A stretch of DNA of 64,000 nucleotides from Rhodanobacteraceae bacterium (GCA_016790075.1 JAEUPP010000002.1:1-64000); one strand, 5' to 3'. Shown: positions 37,758 through 47,331, counted from the stretch's first letter. Numbers and translations: made by a program. The notes: generated by a model from the sequence alone, not told the origin.

Positions 37758-40244
37758 ATGAAGAAAACTAGGACCAAGACAACAACACACGCCGCAGCGA
37801 AGAAGCCTGCACGCGCCGCCTGGATGCCGGATACGGCATCGGCTGGGCGCGGCAAGCGCGCACCGGTGGTAGCGGCATCGACGAGCGCAGCGAGCCCCAA
37901 AGCGTCGGCTTTACGCAAGATGGCCGCGATTGCAGCGGCTGCGGAATCGGCCAAGACACACAAGCCTGCAGCAAGCGAGACCACAGTTCGCGCGCGCAAG
38001 ACCACAACCGAAAAAGCACCGCGGTCACGGCGCAGCGCAGCGGCCCAGCCGGCGCCAGCTATTGGTGTCGACCCGTTTGCCGAGCGCGAACAGCAGCGTT
38101 ATGAGCACCCGATTCCTAGCCGTGAAGCGCTGCTTGCCTTTCTCTCCGCGCAGGGGCAGCTCATGAACGCTGAAGCGATTGCCAAGGCGCTGTCGCTGAC
38201 GCATGAGCGCGACTTTGGTGCGCTGACCAAACGTCTCGCGGCAATGCTGCGAGACGGCCAACTGATCCAGAATCGCCGTGGCGGCTATGGTGTTGCGCAG
38301 AAGCTAGACCTCTTGCCCGGTGTCGTGCTGGCGAACCCGGACGGCTACGGCTTTCTCAAGCCCGATGCTGGTGGCGAGGATCTCTATCTGTCGCCCTACG
38401 AAATGCGCAAGGTGCTGCACGGCGACCGCGTGCTCGGCAGCATCGTCGGAGTCGACCGGCGCGGTCGCCGTCAGGGGGCCATTGTTGAAGTGCTGGAGCG
38501 GCGTTCACCGCGGCTCGTCGGCCGCATTGTCGAGCAGGATGGGCTGATGCTGGTCGCGCCTGATGACCGCCGCCTGCACCAGGATATTCTGATCGCGCCG
38601 GGCAAGGAATGTGGAGCGCGTTCGGGGCAGATTGTCGTCGCCGAGATTACCGAGCCGCCAGGTTTGCATCGCGGCCCAATAGGGCGAGTGCTGGCCGTAC
38701 TCGGCGAACGTCTGACTCCGTCGCTAATCGTCGAGATGGCGATTGCGAGCCACGATATTCCACACGAATGGCCGCAGCCTGTTCTGCGCGAGGCGGCCAA
38801 TGTCGAGCCCGAAGTCACTGCGGCCGAAATCAATGGGCGCAAGGATCTGCGGGGCTTGCCGCTGGTAACTATCGATGGCGAGGATGCACGCGACTTTGAC
38901 GATGCGGTGTTCGCCGAGCCAGTGGCTGGCGGTTTCCGCCTCGTCGTGGCGATTGCAGACGTGTCGCACTACGTGCAGCCTGAGACCGCGCTGGATGAAG
39001 AAGCGTACAAGCGAGCAACCTCGGTCTACTTCCCAGGCTTCGTCGTGCCAATGCTGCCGGAGACGTTGTCCAACGGTATCTGTTCGCTGAATCCCAAGGT
39101 TGAACGCCTCTGCATGGTCTGCGACATGCAGGTCGATCACGACGGCGAAGTGACCAAGTCGAAATTCTATCCGGCGGTAATGCGCTCGCACGCACGGCTG
39201 ACGTACAACCAGGTCTGGAAGGCGATCGGTGAGAAAGACGCCGACGCGCGCGCTCAGATTGGCAGCCTGATGTTGCATATTGAACATCTATACCAGCTCT
39301 ACAAGGTGCTGGCGAAAGCACGCAAGAAACGCGGCGCGATCGATTTCGAGAGTGCCGAGGTCAAGTTCCGTCTTGCGCCTTCAGGAGAAGTCGTGCAACT
39401 TGGCGCCGAGCCGCGCAACGACGCACACAAGCTCATTGAGGAGTGCATGATCGCTGCGAACGTACAGGCGGCGCGCTATCTGAGCAAGCTGCGGGTTCCG
39501 GCGTTATATCGGGTCCACGAATCACCGCCAGAGGGCAAGTATCAGGATCTGCTGGAGTTTCTCAAGGATTTCAGCCTGAAGATGCCGCCGGCGGCCGAGG
39601 TTGAACCGGCCGATTTTGCGGGCCTGATCAAGAAGATTCAGAAGCGCCCTGATGCGAGTCTGATTGAATCGGTGCTGTTGCGTTCCCAGTCGCTGGCAGC
39701 GTATCAGCCCGATTGCGGTGGGCATTTTGGTCTTGCACTGGACGCGTACGCTCACTTCACCTCGCCCATTCGTCGCTATCCGGATCTGCTCGTGCATCGT
39801 GCGATCCGCCATGCATTGAGCAAGGGCAAGCCCTCGACCTATCGCTATTCACCGGCGACGATGGCCAGCATGGCTGTGCACTGCTCCAGCAGCGGGCGAC
39901 GTGCCGAGGAAGCGGAGCGGGATGTCGACGAACGCTACAAGTGTGCCTGGATGGAAAAACATGTAGGTAGCGAGTTTGAGGGGATAGTTTCCGGCGTGAC
40001 CTCGTTTGGGTTGTTTGTCGAGCTGGTCGATTCCAAGGTAACGGGATTGGTGCATATCACGCAGTTACCTAACGATTACTACCACTTTGATCCGATTCGC
40101 CATCTGCTGACCGGCGAGCGCCGCGGACTGAAATTCCGCCTTGGTGACGCGGTTCGTATCCAGGTGCTGCGCGCCAGCCTTGAGGAGCGCAAGATTGATT
40201 TCCGCCTCGTCGCGGATGAACCCCAGGAGAGAAAACGGCGATGA
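37758..40244 (+). CDS. rnr: ribonuclease R
   Basis: 828 residues from ATG 37758 with GAGAGGA upstream. An N-terminal Lys/Ala-rich extension (about 1-105), a winged-helix region (ALLAFLSAQGQLMNAEAIAKAL), cold-shock domains, the RNB catalytic domain with the Asp cluster TIDGEDARDFDDAVF, and a C-terminal S1 domain (GSEFEGIVSGVTSFGLFVEL). A processive 3'-5' exonuclease for structured RNA. The basic segment usually found at the C-terminus is reduced here to PQERKRR. Overlaps rlmB by ATGA. Confidence 0.96.
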   Translation: MKKTRTKTTTHAAAKKPARAAWMPDTASAGRGKRAPVVAASTSAASPKASALRKMAAIAAAAESAKTHKPAASETTVRARKTTTEKAPRSRRSAAAQPAPAIGVDPFAEREQQRYEHPIPSREALLAFLSAQGQLMNAEAIAKALSLTHERDFGALTKRLAAMLRDGQLIQNRRGGYGVAQKLDLLPGVVLANPDGYGFLKPDAGGEDLYLSPYEMRKVLHGDRVLGSIVGVDRRGRRQGAIVEVLERRSPRLVGRIVEQDGLMLVAPDDRRLHQDILIAPGKECGARSGQIVVAEITEPPGLHRGPIGRVLAVLGERLTPSLIVEMAIASHDIPHEWPQPVLREAANVEPEVTAAEINGRKDLRGLPLVTIDGEDARDFDDAVFAEPVAGGFRLVVAIADVSHYVQPETALDEEAYKRATSVYFPGFVVPMLPETLSNGICSLNPKVERLCMVCDMQVDHDGEVTKSKFYPAVMRSHARLTYNQVWKAIGEKDADARAQIGSLMLHIEHLYQLYKVLAKARKKRGAIDFESAEVKFRLAPSGEVVQLGAEPRNDAHKLIEECMIAANVQAARYLSKLRVPALYRVHESPPEGKYQDLLEFLKDFSLKMPPAAEVEPADFAGLIKKIQKRPDASLIESVLLRSQSLAAYQPDCGGHFGLALDAYAHFTSPIRRYPDLLVHRAIRHALSKGKPSTYRYSPATMASMAVHCSSSGRRAEEAERDVDERYKCAWMEKHVGSEFEGIVSGVTSFGLFVELVDSKVTGLVHITQLPNDYYHFDPIRHLLTGERRGLKFRLGDAVRIQVLRASLEERKIDFRLVADEPQERKRR

Positions 40245-40978
40245 GCCATGAGCTGCTCGTAGGCATCAATTCGGTCGAGGCTGCACTGAGCCATGACCCG
40301 AAGAACATCGTGGAATTGTTCATCGAAACCGGTAGCGCGAATGCGCGACTGAAGGAGTTGTCGGAACGCGCACGAGACCTCGGTGTAAAGCCGCACGGGC
40401 GCCCCCGTGAGCTGCTTGACCGTATGACCGGCGGGGCACGCCATCAGGGGGTCGTCGCACAGTACCGTTCCGCACCACCACGCAGCGAGGCCGATCTTGC
40501 TGCCCTGATCGAGGCGGCCGGCCGCGAGGCGCTGGTGCTGGTGCTTGACGGCGTCACCGATCCGCACAATCTCGGCGCCTGCCTGCGCAGTGCTGAAGCG
40601 GCTGGTGTGACGGCCGTAGTCGTGACCAAGGACAAAGCTGTCGGAATCACGCCAATCGTGCGTCGCGCATCGGCCGGCGCGGCAGATCGTGTTCCGTTTG
40701 TCGTTGCGACGAATCTTGCGCGCACACTGCGTGCGCTCAAGGACATGGGGGTGTGGTTGGTGGGTCTTGCCGGTGAAGACGAGCGAAGTTATTACAGCCT
40801 CGACCTCAAGGGGCCAATTGCGCTGGTAATTGGCAGTGAAGGTGAAGGCATGCGCCGCCTCACCCGGGAGCAATGTGATTATCTGGCGCGGATACCGATG
40901 CGTGGTTCGGTCGAGAGCCTCAATGTGTCAGTGGCGACCGGAATTGCCTTGTTCGAGGTGTTGCGTCAGCGTGGCTGA
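40241..40978 (+). CDS. rlmB: 23S rRNA (guanosine-2'-O)-methyltransferase RlmB
   Basis: 245 residues. N-terminal substrate-binding domain (LLVGINSVEAALSHDPKNI) and SPOUT domain with the three SpoU motifs: DGVTDPHNLGACLRSA, ALVIGSEGEGMRRL and PMRGSVESLNVSVATGIALFE. Methylates G2251 of 23S rRNA. Co-translated with rnr, a common pairing. Confidence 0.96.
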   Translation: MSHELLVGINSVEAALSHDPKNIVELFIETGSANARLKELSERARDLGVKPHGRPRELLDRMTGGARHQGVVAQYRSAPPRSEADLAALIEAAGREALVLVLDGVTDPHNLGACLRSAEAAGVTAVVVTKDKAVGITPIVRRASAGAADRVPFVVATNLARTLRALKDMGVWLVGLAGEDERSYYSLDLKGPIALVIGSEGEGMRRLTREQCDYLARIPMRGSVESLNVSVATGIALFEVLRQRG

Positions 40979-41146
40979 ACAAGCGAAGCGGTTGTTCCCC
41001 GGTTCTGGTTTGCCACCTAACTGTCGACGCTATCGGGCAACAGCGTCGCGTCGACCTTGCTTTCCCCGGCACCGTTGTTCGAAAGCGTATCGGCCGCAGT
41101 TGGCCGTGGCTGATAACACGGTGTTGATGTCTGCGGCGCTACTTGC

Positions 41147-41509
41147 TCAGAGTGATGCAGAGCGGGCGCGGTCAGTCGCTTCGTGAGCGGCGGTTTCTGG
41201 GCAGACCGGGAGCCAGCCCGTTGCTGTTTCGATGTGCCCTGTTGGAGCAATCACGCTGATCGCGATGGCGACGGCGTTGCCGCGAGAGCAAAGGGTGCGT
41301 TCATGCGCGGTCTTAATGTCGTTTCTCTTGCTGACGACGTTGCCCGAAAGATGCCACTCGTAACGATACTCGTCACCTTGTGGCCAAGCCTCACAGCGAT
41401 AAGCGTCTTGGCTCGCCTGGCAGCTGAGGCCGGCGGCGCCTAGGCCCGCCGAAAATATAATCGCGATGCCAACAACACTGCAGCGTAATAGAGCTCGGGC
41501 GACGGACAT
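41147..41509 (-). CDS. small secreted protein with YRCEAWPQ motif, copy 2
   Basis: 120 residues from ATG 41509, chosen for GGGGAAG at good spacing. Signal peptide to about residue 26 (GLGAAG). The mature part has CQASQDAYRCEAWPQGDEYRYEW, matching the central part of the neighbour at 41709-42164. Four further Cys-containing or polar segments follow, ending PVCPETAAHEATD. It lacks the N-terminal Cys-rich third of its neighbour. No known domain is recognised; an exported, possibly disulfide-bonded Ig-like module is plausible. Confidence 0.68.
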   Translation of the reverse strand: MSVARALLRCSVVGIAIIFSAGLGAAGLSCQASQDAYRCEAWPQGDEYRYEWHLSGNVVSKRNDIKTAHERTLCSRGNAVAIAISVIAPTGHIETATGWLPVCPETAAHEATDRARSASL

Positions 41510-41708
41510 ACACTTCCCCTGCGAAGTGGCGTGGCGACAGTGCGGGATAGATACCGCAGCGCAGTCGCCACGCTCAGGGTATGCGTAGCGACTGCGTTGC
41601 GACAGGGCGTTGCGGAGCCCAATAGTCCCTACTCGTAGTGAGAGGGCGTAGCGGCTCACGCATTGGCTGATCAATCACTAGCGGTCGTTGCATGGATGGA
41701 GTTGGTAC

Positions 41709-42164
41709 TTAATTGCAGGCAGGGATAGTCACCGAGGCGACTGACGCGGCGCCGACTGAGGTGGTGATCGACACGCTGACGGTGCCTGCGCTGCAGGCAA
41801 AGCTGTATATCGGGCTAGCCGCCGGAGCCGTGGCCGGTGTGTTGTTCTGGCCGGACCAGGAATAGTTGAGCTCGTCGCTTTGCGGCCAAGCTTCACAGCG
41901 ATAGCTATTCCCGTCGCGCGCGCATTTCATACGCGGCGACGGCGGTGGCTCGGCTATCTCGGCTTCGCTGGTTACGACGGTGCCCGTCAGGTCGCATTCG
42001 GAGTTGATAACCGCGGTCACGTACTGGTAGCAGCTATCGCCTTCGCAGATTTCGGCACCTGCCGGGTAGAGGTCGCAAACTTCGACTGCCATGGCGGGCA
42101 TACCGGTGAGGCTGGCAAGCGTTAGAACGAAGGTCGAAACGGTGGTGGGTATGGGACGGAACAT
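41709..42164 (-). CDS. small secreted protein with YRCEAWPQ motif, copy 1
   Basis: 151 residues from ATG 42164; Shine-Dalgarno AAGGGGGG. Signal peptide to about 26 (AMA-V). A Cys-rich first part (VCDLYPAGAEICEGDSCYQYV, SECDLTG) is followed by MKCARDGNSYRCEAWPQSDELNYSW and a Ser/Thr/Ala-rich beta C-terminus ending VTIPACN. The shared block with copy 2 suggests duplication. Lies 98 bp downstream of the kinase gene on the same strand, so it could be a target or partner of that regulator pair. Confidence 0.72.
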   Translation of the reverse strand: MFRPIPTTVSTFVLTLASLTGMPAMAVEVCDLYPAGAEICEGDSCYQYVTAVINSECDLTGTVVTSEAEIAEPPPSPRMKCARDGNSYRCEAWPQSDELNYSWSGQNNTPATAPAASPIYSFACSAGTVSVSITTSVGAASVASVTIPACN

Positions 42165-42177
42165 GGGTAGCCCCCCT

Positions 42178-42238
42178 TAGGCTGGTTGTATTCAGAAAGA
42201 TACGGTGCATCGATTTGACGACCGATGTCACCAGCCTA
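42178..42238 (-). repeat. 9-bp perfect inverted repeat in the leader of the YRCEAWPQ gene
   Basis: TAGGCTGGT (42178-42186) and ACCAGCCTA (42230-42238), 43 nt apart, between the kinase stop and the secreted-protein start. It could be a leader-RNA stem, a spaced operator or a weak terminator. Confidence 0.4.
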
Positions 42239-42262
42239 CGCGGAAAAAGCTGGAGCAACGGC

Positions 42263-44851
42263 TCAGCCAGCGTTGTCAGAATCTGTTACCGGTGCGGACA
42301 CCACGGGCGAAGCGAGGATTTCGGTCGCGCGGTCGCAGCTCGGATCTGGCAACAAAGAGGCAGGCAATACTTTAGTGTTGCAGCCCGCGGCCGCCGCCGC
42401 TTCGCGCAGCAGCGTCACGTAGGTCGACAAATGGCTGGCCTTGATTGGCCGCACGGCCACCTCCCGCACGCTTTCTGCGCTGGTCAGCAGCGTGAGCGCA
42501 TCCGTGGGCCGCTGGCGCCCAAGCAGGAATCGCGCAAAGTGATTGCGCCAGAATACGATGGGCATGCGGACTTCTTCGTTTGTACGCTCTCCGCGCCGAA
42601 GCACTTCGCGGTATAGCGCCTCCGCTTCATCATCGCTCCCGCCGATGTCGGTAAGGTGCTGGGCAAGGTTGAAGGCGGTACGCAGGGTATTGGGATGATC
42701 CGACCCCACCGAGTTGCGCCACGCTGACAGGGATTCGCGGATGGCCTGCACGCCTTCCTCGCGTTGCCCAACTTCGTTTAGCGCCACGCCTAGCGAATTG
42801 CGCGCGAGTGCCGAGACGGTGCTGTTCGGACTGTAGATGCGGTCGACTTCAGCAACGACCTTGCGCGCTTCGGGTACAGTCGCTGCGGCGCCGCGTGCAC
42901 GGCGCAGCACGTCCAGGCGGGAAAGGCGTACCTGGGTCAGGCGCGGGTGATCGGAACTGAGACTGCTGCTCTGCCAGGCTAGCGTCTGGTCCAGCAGCGC
43001 GAGCGCTTCCTCGCTGCGATCGGCTGCGCGCAGCGCAGCAGCCAACTGGAGCCGTGCGAAATTGGCGGTGTCGTCTGATGGTCGCCGGTCGCTGGTTTCA
43101 CGCACTGCTTTTTCTAGATGCTGTATCGCCTCGCGTGATTGACTGCGGTGGCTGTAGAGCATGCCCTGAGCCAACTGCCACTCCGGCGTCGCGCTTATCC
43201 CCAATGCAGCGGCCCGGTTCAACCCGCTCTCGGCACCGGAATAGTCGCCCGCAGCGAGGCGTGCGCGTGCTTCGAGTATCAGCAGAGTGCCGAGGCTCGC
43301 CGGTTCCAGTCTCGCATTTTCGGCGGCACTGACCGCACGTGCAGCAAGCGTGCTGGCCTGGGGACTGAGTCCGACCGCGAGCTCCACTTCGGCCAGCGTT
43401 CCGGCAAGGTCGGCATACACATCCGGCTGGGTATCGAAGGTCGCTTCAAGTGCTGGCCGAGCGGCCTCCAGCACCTCGCGTGCCGTCACATTGGCACCGG
43501 TGATGCCTGTAGGGTTGGCTGCTGCGAAAGCATTCTTGAGCAGACCGACGGCGCGCTGCGCGCGATCACGCTCATGCGTGATCGCTACGTTCTGGCGCAG
43601 GATCGCAGCAACCGCAACCGCGATGGTCACGAACAACAGCATAGCCAGACCGGAGGCCACGCGGTGCCGTGACACGAACTTACGCCAGCGATACCAGCGG
43701 TCGCTATGGCGTTCGTGGATAGGCTGATCCTTGAGTACGCAGTCGAGGTCGTGATCAAGCTGATCGACCGTGCCGTAACGTTCTACCGGCAGCTTGCGCA
43801 AGCAGCGCTGCACGACATGCTCGAGATCGCCGCGCAAGGCTTCGCGTAGTTCGCGCACGCCGGAGAGACTGCGCGCCTGCGCGAGCACGCCGTCGCCGTC
43901 ACCGATACGGCTCGCCATAGGCGGCGGTGGCAGTTGGCGGATTGCGGTTTCGATCTCGCCCGGCGTCATATGCGCAAATGCGAACGGTAGGCGACCGGCA
44001 AGCAGTTCATACAGCAGCATGCCCAGCGCATGAATATCGCAGGCGACGGTGATCGGTCCGCCCGCAAGCTGTTCTGGCGCGGCGCTGGACGGAGTCAGAA
44101 AGCGGTCCATCGTCTGCGTTGCCTTGACGTCACCGAGTCGGCCCAGCGGCTTGGCAATGCCAAAATCGAGCAGACGGATTTCGCCATCGTCGGTGACCAG
44201 CACGTTGCTGGCCTTGATGTCGCGATGTACGACAAGGTTGCGATGCGCGTGCGCTACCGCCGCAAGTACCTTGCGAAACAGCCCCAGGCGCTCGGCAATA
44301 CCGAGCATACGTGCATCTGCCCAGTCGTCGATAGCCTGACCGCGCACAAATTCCATGACGACATAAGGAGTTCCGTCAGGGGTCGTGTTCGCGTCGATCA
44401 GACGAGAAATGCCCGGGTGATCGAGTGCGGCAAGAATCGCGCGTTCGGTCGAGAAGCGGCGCAGCAAAGCCGGGTGCAGCAGGTCGCGGCGCACGAACTT
44501 GATCGCGACTTCCTGCTGAAAATCCGGCCCGCTGCGGGTGGCGCGGAACACACGCCCCATGCCGCCACGGCCGATTTCCTGTTCCAGCGTGTAGACACCA
44601 AAGCGCATGCCCGGCGCCAGTCCATCGCATTCGCGCGCGTCGAGGCTCGTTTCAACAAGGCCTAGCGCTGTGCGCGGCTCGCTGCCCAGCAGGCTCTGGT
44701 CGCGTTCTATCAGGCGTGCGAGCTCGTCAGCGAGGCGAGTGTCTTCGGCTCGGCAGCGCTGAAGCAGAGCTTCACGCGCTACCGGGTCGAGATCAAGCGC
44801 CTCGTCGAACAGTTCGCCGAGACGACGTATGCGTTCAGCCGCCGTCGTCAT
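42263..44851 (-). CDS. transmembrane Ser/Thr protein kinase with TPR-rich C-terminal region
   Basis: 862 residues. A helical N-terminus (1-85), then a Hanks kinase domain: glycine loop GRGGMG (94-99), Lys118, catalytic HRDIKASN (209-216), DFG (229-231) and SSAAPE (256-260). One membrane helix (about 398-417) is followed by a long extracytoplasmic TPR-like region (about 430-830). All catalytic residues are present. Overlaps the ECF sigma gene by 17 bp, indicating tight co-expression. Similar sigma-kinase pairs are frequent in this order; the kinase probably controls the sigma factor by phosphorylation (inference). Confidence 0.9.
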   Translation of the reverse strand: MTTAAERIRRLGELFDEALDLDPVAREALLQRCRAEDTRLADELARLIERDQSLLGSEPRTALGLVETSLDARECDGLAPGMRFGVYTLEQEIGRGGMGRVFRATRSGPDFQQEVAIKFVRRDLLHPALLRRFSTERAILAALDHPGISRLIDANTTPDGTPYVVMEFVRGQAIDDWADARMLGIAERLGLFRKVLAAVAHAHRNLVVHRDIKASNVLVTDDGEIRLLDFGIAKPLGRLGDVKATQTMDRFLTPSSAAPEQLAGGPITVACDIHALGMLLYELLAGRLPFAFAHMTPGEIETAIRQLPPPPMASRIGDGDGVLAQARSLSGVRELREALRGDLEHVVQRCLRKLPVERYGTVDQLDHDLDCVLKDQPIHERHSDRWYRWRKFVSRHRVASGLAMLLFVTIAVAVAAILRQNVAITHERDRAQRAVGLLKNAFAAANPTGITGANVTAREVLEAARPALEATFDTQPDVYADLAGTLAEVELAVGLSPQASTLAARAVSAAENARLEPASLGTLLILEARARLAAGDYSGAESGLNRAAALGISATPEWQLAQGMLYSHRSQSREAIQHLEKAVRETSDRRPSDDTANFARLQLAAALRAADRSEEALALLDQTLAWQSSSLSSDHPRLTQVRLSRLDVLRRARGAAATVPEARKVVAEVDRIYSPNSTVSALARNSLGVALNEVGQREEGVQAIRESLSAWRNSVGSDHPNTLRTAFNLAQHLTDIGGSDDEAEALYREVLRRGERTNEEVRMPIVFWRNHFARFLLGRQRPTDALTLLTSAESVREVAVRPIKASHLSTYVTLLREAAAAAGCNTKVLPASLLPDPSCDRATEILASPVVSAPVTDSDNAG

Positions 44852-45419
44852 CGTTAGGCACTACGTCGAGCCGTTCCGCCAGCCACGCTCGTGCAAAACG
44901 CCACTGGCGGCCCACTGTCGCGCGTGATGAACCACAGACTTCAGCGATCTCTTCCTTTGTCAGGCCGGAAAAAAGGCGCAGTTCGACAACTCGCGCTGCT
45001 TCCGGAGCAGCCTGTGCGAACTCTGTCAGGGCCTGGTCGACGGCGAGCCAATCGACTTGGTCGCCTTGCGATGGTGCCTCCCGTTGGTTCATGTCGTCCA
45101 GTGCGATGAACAACTGGTCGCCGCCGCGTTTTTCGGCCTGACGTTCGCGCAGATAGTCGACGACGACGCGGCGCATCAGAGTTGCTGCTATCGCATGAAA
45201 ATGCGCCCGGTTCTGCCAATTGACGCCTTGCTGACCATGCAGGCGTTCATAGGCCTCGTTGGCAAGTTCGGTAGCGCGTAGCGTCAACGCACCGCCATGA
45301 CGGCGCACCTGTGCTCGCGCAAGTTCGCGCAGCACTGGATAGACGTCGCTCGCCAAGGCGTCTTCCACGCTGCGATCGCCGCGCCTCCAGCGATCGAGCA
45401 ATTCCGTAATCGAGGACAT
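44835..45419 (-). CDS. ECF-type RNA polymerase sigma factor (TIGR02999-like)
   Basis: 194 residues from ATG 45419 with GGGGGT upstream; a TTG two codons earlier is possible. Region 2 (TLRATELANEAYERL, then RAHFHAIAATLMRRVVVDYLRERQAEKRGG) and region 4 helix-turn-helix (TKEEIAEVCGSSRATVGRQWRFARAWL) are clear. No anti-sigma gene is nearby; a Ser/Thr kinase is encoded immediately downstream instead. The acidic core-binding stretch of region 2.2 found in canonical ECFs is weak, and a Thr (about 50) sits there. Confidence 0.9.
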   Translation of the reverse strand: MSSITELLDRWRRGDRSVEDALASDVYPVLRELARAQVRRHGGALTLRATELANEAYERLHGQQGVNWQNRAHFHAIAATLMRRVVVDYLRERQAEKRGGDQLFIALDDMNQREAPSQGDQVDWLAVDQALTEFAQAAPEAARVVELRLFSGLTKEEIAEVCGSSRATVGRQWRFARAWLAERLDVVPNDDDGG

Positions 45420-45845
45420 CGCCAACCCCCTGCTGACGAGCTGCAGTGTAGCCCTAGTGCGACCGGCGCAGGCAAGTCGGGTTCCCCAGGTTTTACCCCA
45501 CCACGTTCATTGTGGCGAGTAAATCGAGCAGGATTCGCATCCTGGGCGATTTCCTGGCTGCGCGAATTTCGTTTTTCCTGTTGACGGTTGAGCCGGCCCT
45601 GGGCGAACCCGTGCGCGGATCGGTCTTCAGGCGGGGTCTCGCTGGGGCTGGGGTCGCACCTGCCTGGATGTGCAGCTGGTTGGTCGTATACAAAGAGATT
45701 TTGAACGGGCCGGAAAAGCGACCCAGCAGCCCGGAGCAGGACGCTGTACCGGCGTCACAGGCGCGGCGGGCATGCGGCAGGAAATAGGGCATTGTTGCGG
45801 GCGACCCTTCTGACTATCGCCCGAAGCCAAGACTCGTCATGCTGG
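45420..45845. other. intergenic region upstream of the sigma gene; no confident gene
   Basis: About 425 bp. A plus-strand frame at 45512-45787 (91 residues) and a minus-strand frame at 45493-45792 are open, but neither has a Shine-Dalgarno or a domain I know, and both look like chance frames. The sigma promoter must lie near 45440-45500, but I see no clear hexamers. Confidence 0.4.
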
Positions 45846-47330
45846 TCACTGGAAGTAGCGCATGCTGACTTCCGCCGAGCGCAGCCAATGGGGTGGCAAG
45901 CCGGAGCTCAGCGCCAGCGCCGCCAGCGTGTGCGATAGGGCTTGAGCGAGCAGGCTGCGTTCGCGTAGCCACAACGCGCTCCAGATCAGACCGCCAAGCA
46001 AAGTGGCGAACATTAGCGCCGCATTCGGTGCATGCAACAGGGAAAATGCAGCCGCAGCGGCCAGCACAGTCCAGCGTTCCGGCAGACCTGAAGCGTGCAA
46101 ACGGTCGGTGACGACAACGCAGATCAGGTACTGCTGTGCGCAAGCCCACAGCAGGTAGCTTGGTACGGCATCGAGCGGAAACGCAGCAATGTTGATATGA
46201 CCTAGCCATGCGACGGAAAGCGTAGCGATCAGTGGTGCGGCAAGTGCATATAGCCAGGCGTGCGCGCTACCAAACCAGCGCCATGGCGGGACGCCGTCAC
46301 ACCGTGCAAGCGTTACTGCATACAGCGTTGCGATAGCGATCAGAACCAACGTGGCCGCGTCGAGGTCGTCGCCGATCTGCAGGCCAACCACAAGCCATAA
46401 GGGTATGGTCAGGGCGAGTAAGGCGTGCAGCGCGGGGGAAAGGGAATGGCGACACAGCAACGATGCTGCGAGAACGACGACGACGAGGCCAATGAGCAGG
46501 CTCAGGTCCAAAGCGCCTGGCGGGTGAGCAGCCGGGGACAAGGGCGTCGCCAGTGCCTTAGCGACCTGAGCAGTATCGGCGCGATACACGAGTAGCGCTG
46601 CGGGCTCTTGTTCGCGCAGCAAGTCGCGCGCGCGCAGCAATGCTTCCGGGCGCTGCAGCCCTTCGACGGAAAATAGCGGCAGGTGTTCACCGCCCGGTAC
46701 CGCAGCGGTGCTTAAGGGGTGCCAAAGCACTTCGCCGTTGTGTATCAGGCCGGCAACTGGTGTTTTCGGCAGTAGCCTGATTTCGTGCAGGAGCAAATCT
46801 GCGCGCAAGTCGGTGAACCGCAAGCGCAGCATAGCGGCGCGCTGAGGGGCGTCTGAGCTCTTGCCGATATCAAGACTCCAGTCCAGTGCGCCCAACCTGT
46901 GCTGCTGCGGTGCCAGACTACCGGCGACCGCGGCGAGATGTTGCGGCGACGAGAGTTGTTCGCGTACTTGAAGGACAAAATCAGGTACTTCTGATGAGCT
47001 GGTGATTGAAAGCGTGTCAAAGTACCGGAGATCTAAAGGTGCGCGCAGCATCAAGCCTAGTTCGCAGCGACGCGACCCGTGCCGCAGCACCAGTAGATCG
47101 GTGTCAAACGCAAAGTCGCACTCGCCGAATACTCCTTGTCCGACCAGCGCTGCAGGGTCGTAGAGAGCCCAGCGGTAAGGTGTATCACCGCGTGCCAGCG
47201 GCGACAACACTGCCAGGGCTTCACGTACGAGTTCGCCGCGTAGCTGCCGGTACGCCAGATATTGCAGCGCCGCCGCTACCGCTATCAGGGTGAGTAGCCA
47301 AGCGCCCAGCCGCAGCAAGCGGGCGGGCAT
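45846..47330 (-). CDS. CPBP-family intramembrane metalloprotease-like protein, variant motif
   Basis: 494 residues: N-terminal helix (7-25), a soluble, probably periplasmic domain (about 30-265), then about eight membrane helices. The C-terminal CPBP (Abi) core has FSLLHAPN (Phe429, His433) and LSHTLAAL (His467), but the first motif, EExxxR in proteases, reads QQYLIC (Gln399-Gln400). Catalysis is therefore doubtful; a similar QQ subgroup exists in this lineage as far as I recall. It starts 1 nt after the phhB stop and is probably co-transcribed with it. Confidence 0.78.
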   Translation of the reverse strand: MPARLLRLGAWLLTLIAVAAALQYLAYRQLRGELVREALAVLSPLARGDTPYRWALYDPAALVGQGVFGECDFAFDTDLLVLRHGSRRCELGLMLRAPLDLRYFDTLSITSSSEVPDFVLQVREQLSSPQHLAAVAGSLAPQQHRLGALDWSLDIGKSSDAPQRAAMLRLRFTDLRADLLLHEIRLLPKTPVAGLIHNGEVLWHPLSTAAVPGGEHLPLFSVEGLQRPEALLRARDLLREQEPAALLVYRADTAQVAKALATPLSPAAHPPGALDLSLLIGLVVVVLAASLLCRHSLSPALHALLALTIPLWLVVGLQIGDDLDAATLVLIAIATLYAVTLARCDGVPPWRWFGSAHAWLYALAAPLIATLSVAWLGHINIAAFPLDAVPSYLLWACAQQYLICVVVTDRLHASGLPERWTVLAAAAAFSLLHAPNAALMFATLLGGLIWSALWLRERSLLAQALSHTLAALALSSGLPPHWLRSAEVSMRYFQ

Positions 47331-47331
47331 A

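Noticed and set aside
45512..45787. 91-residue plus-strand frame between the sigma and CPBP genes
   Set aside because: No ribosome-binding site, no domain, and the opposite strand is equally open; left as intergenic.
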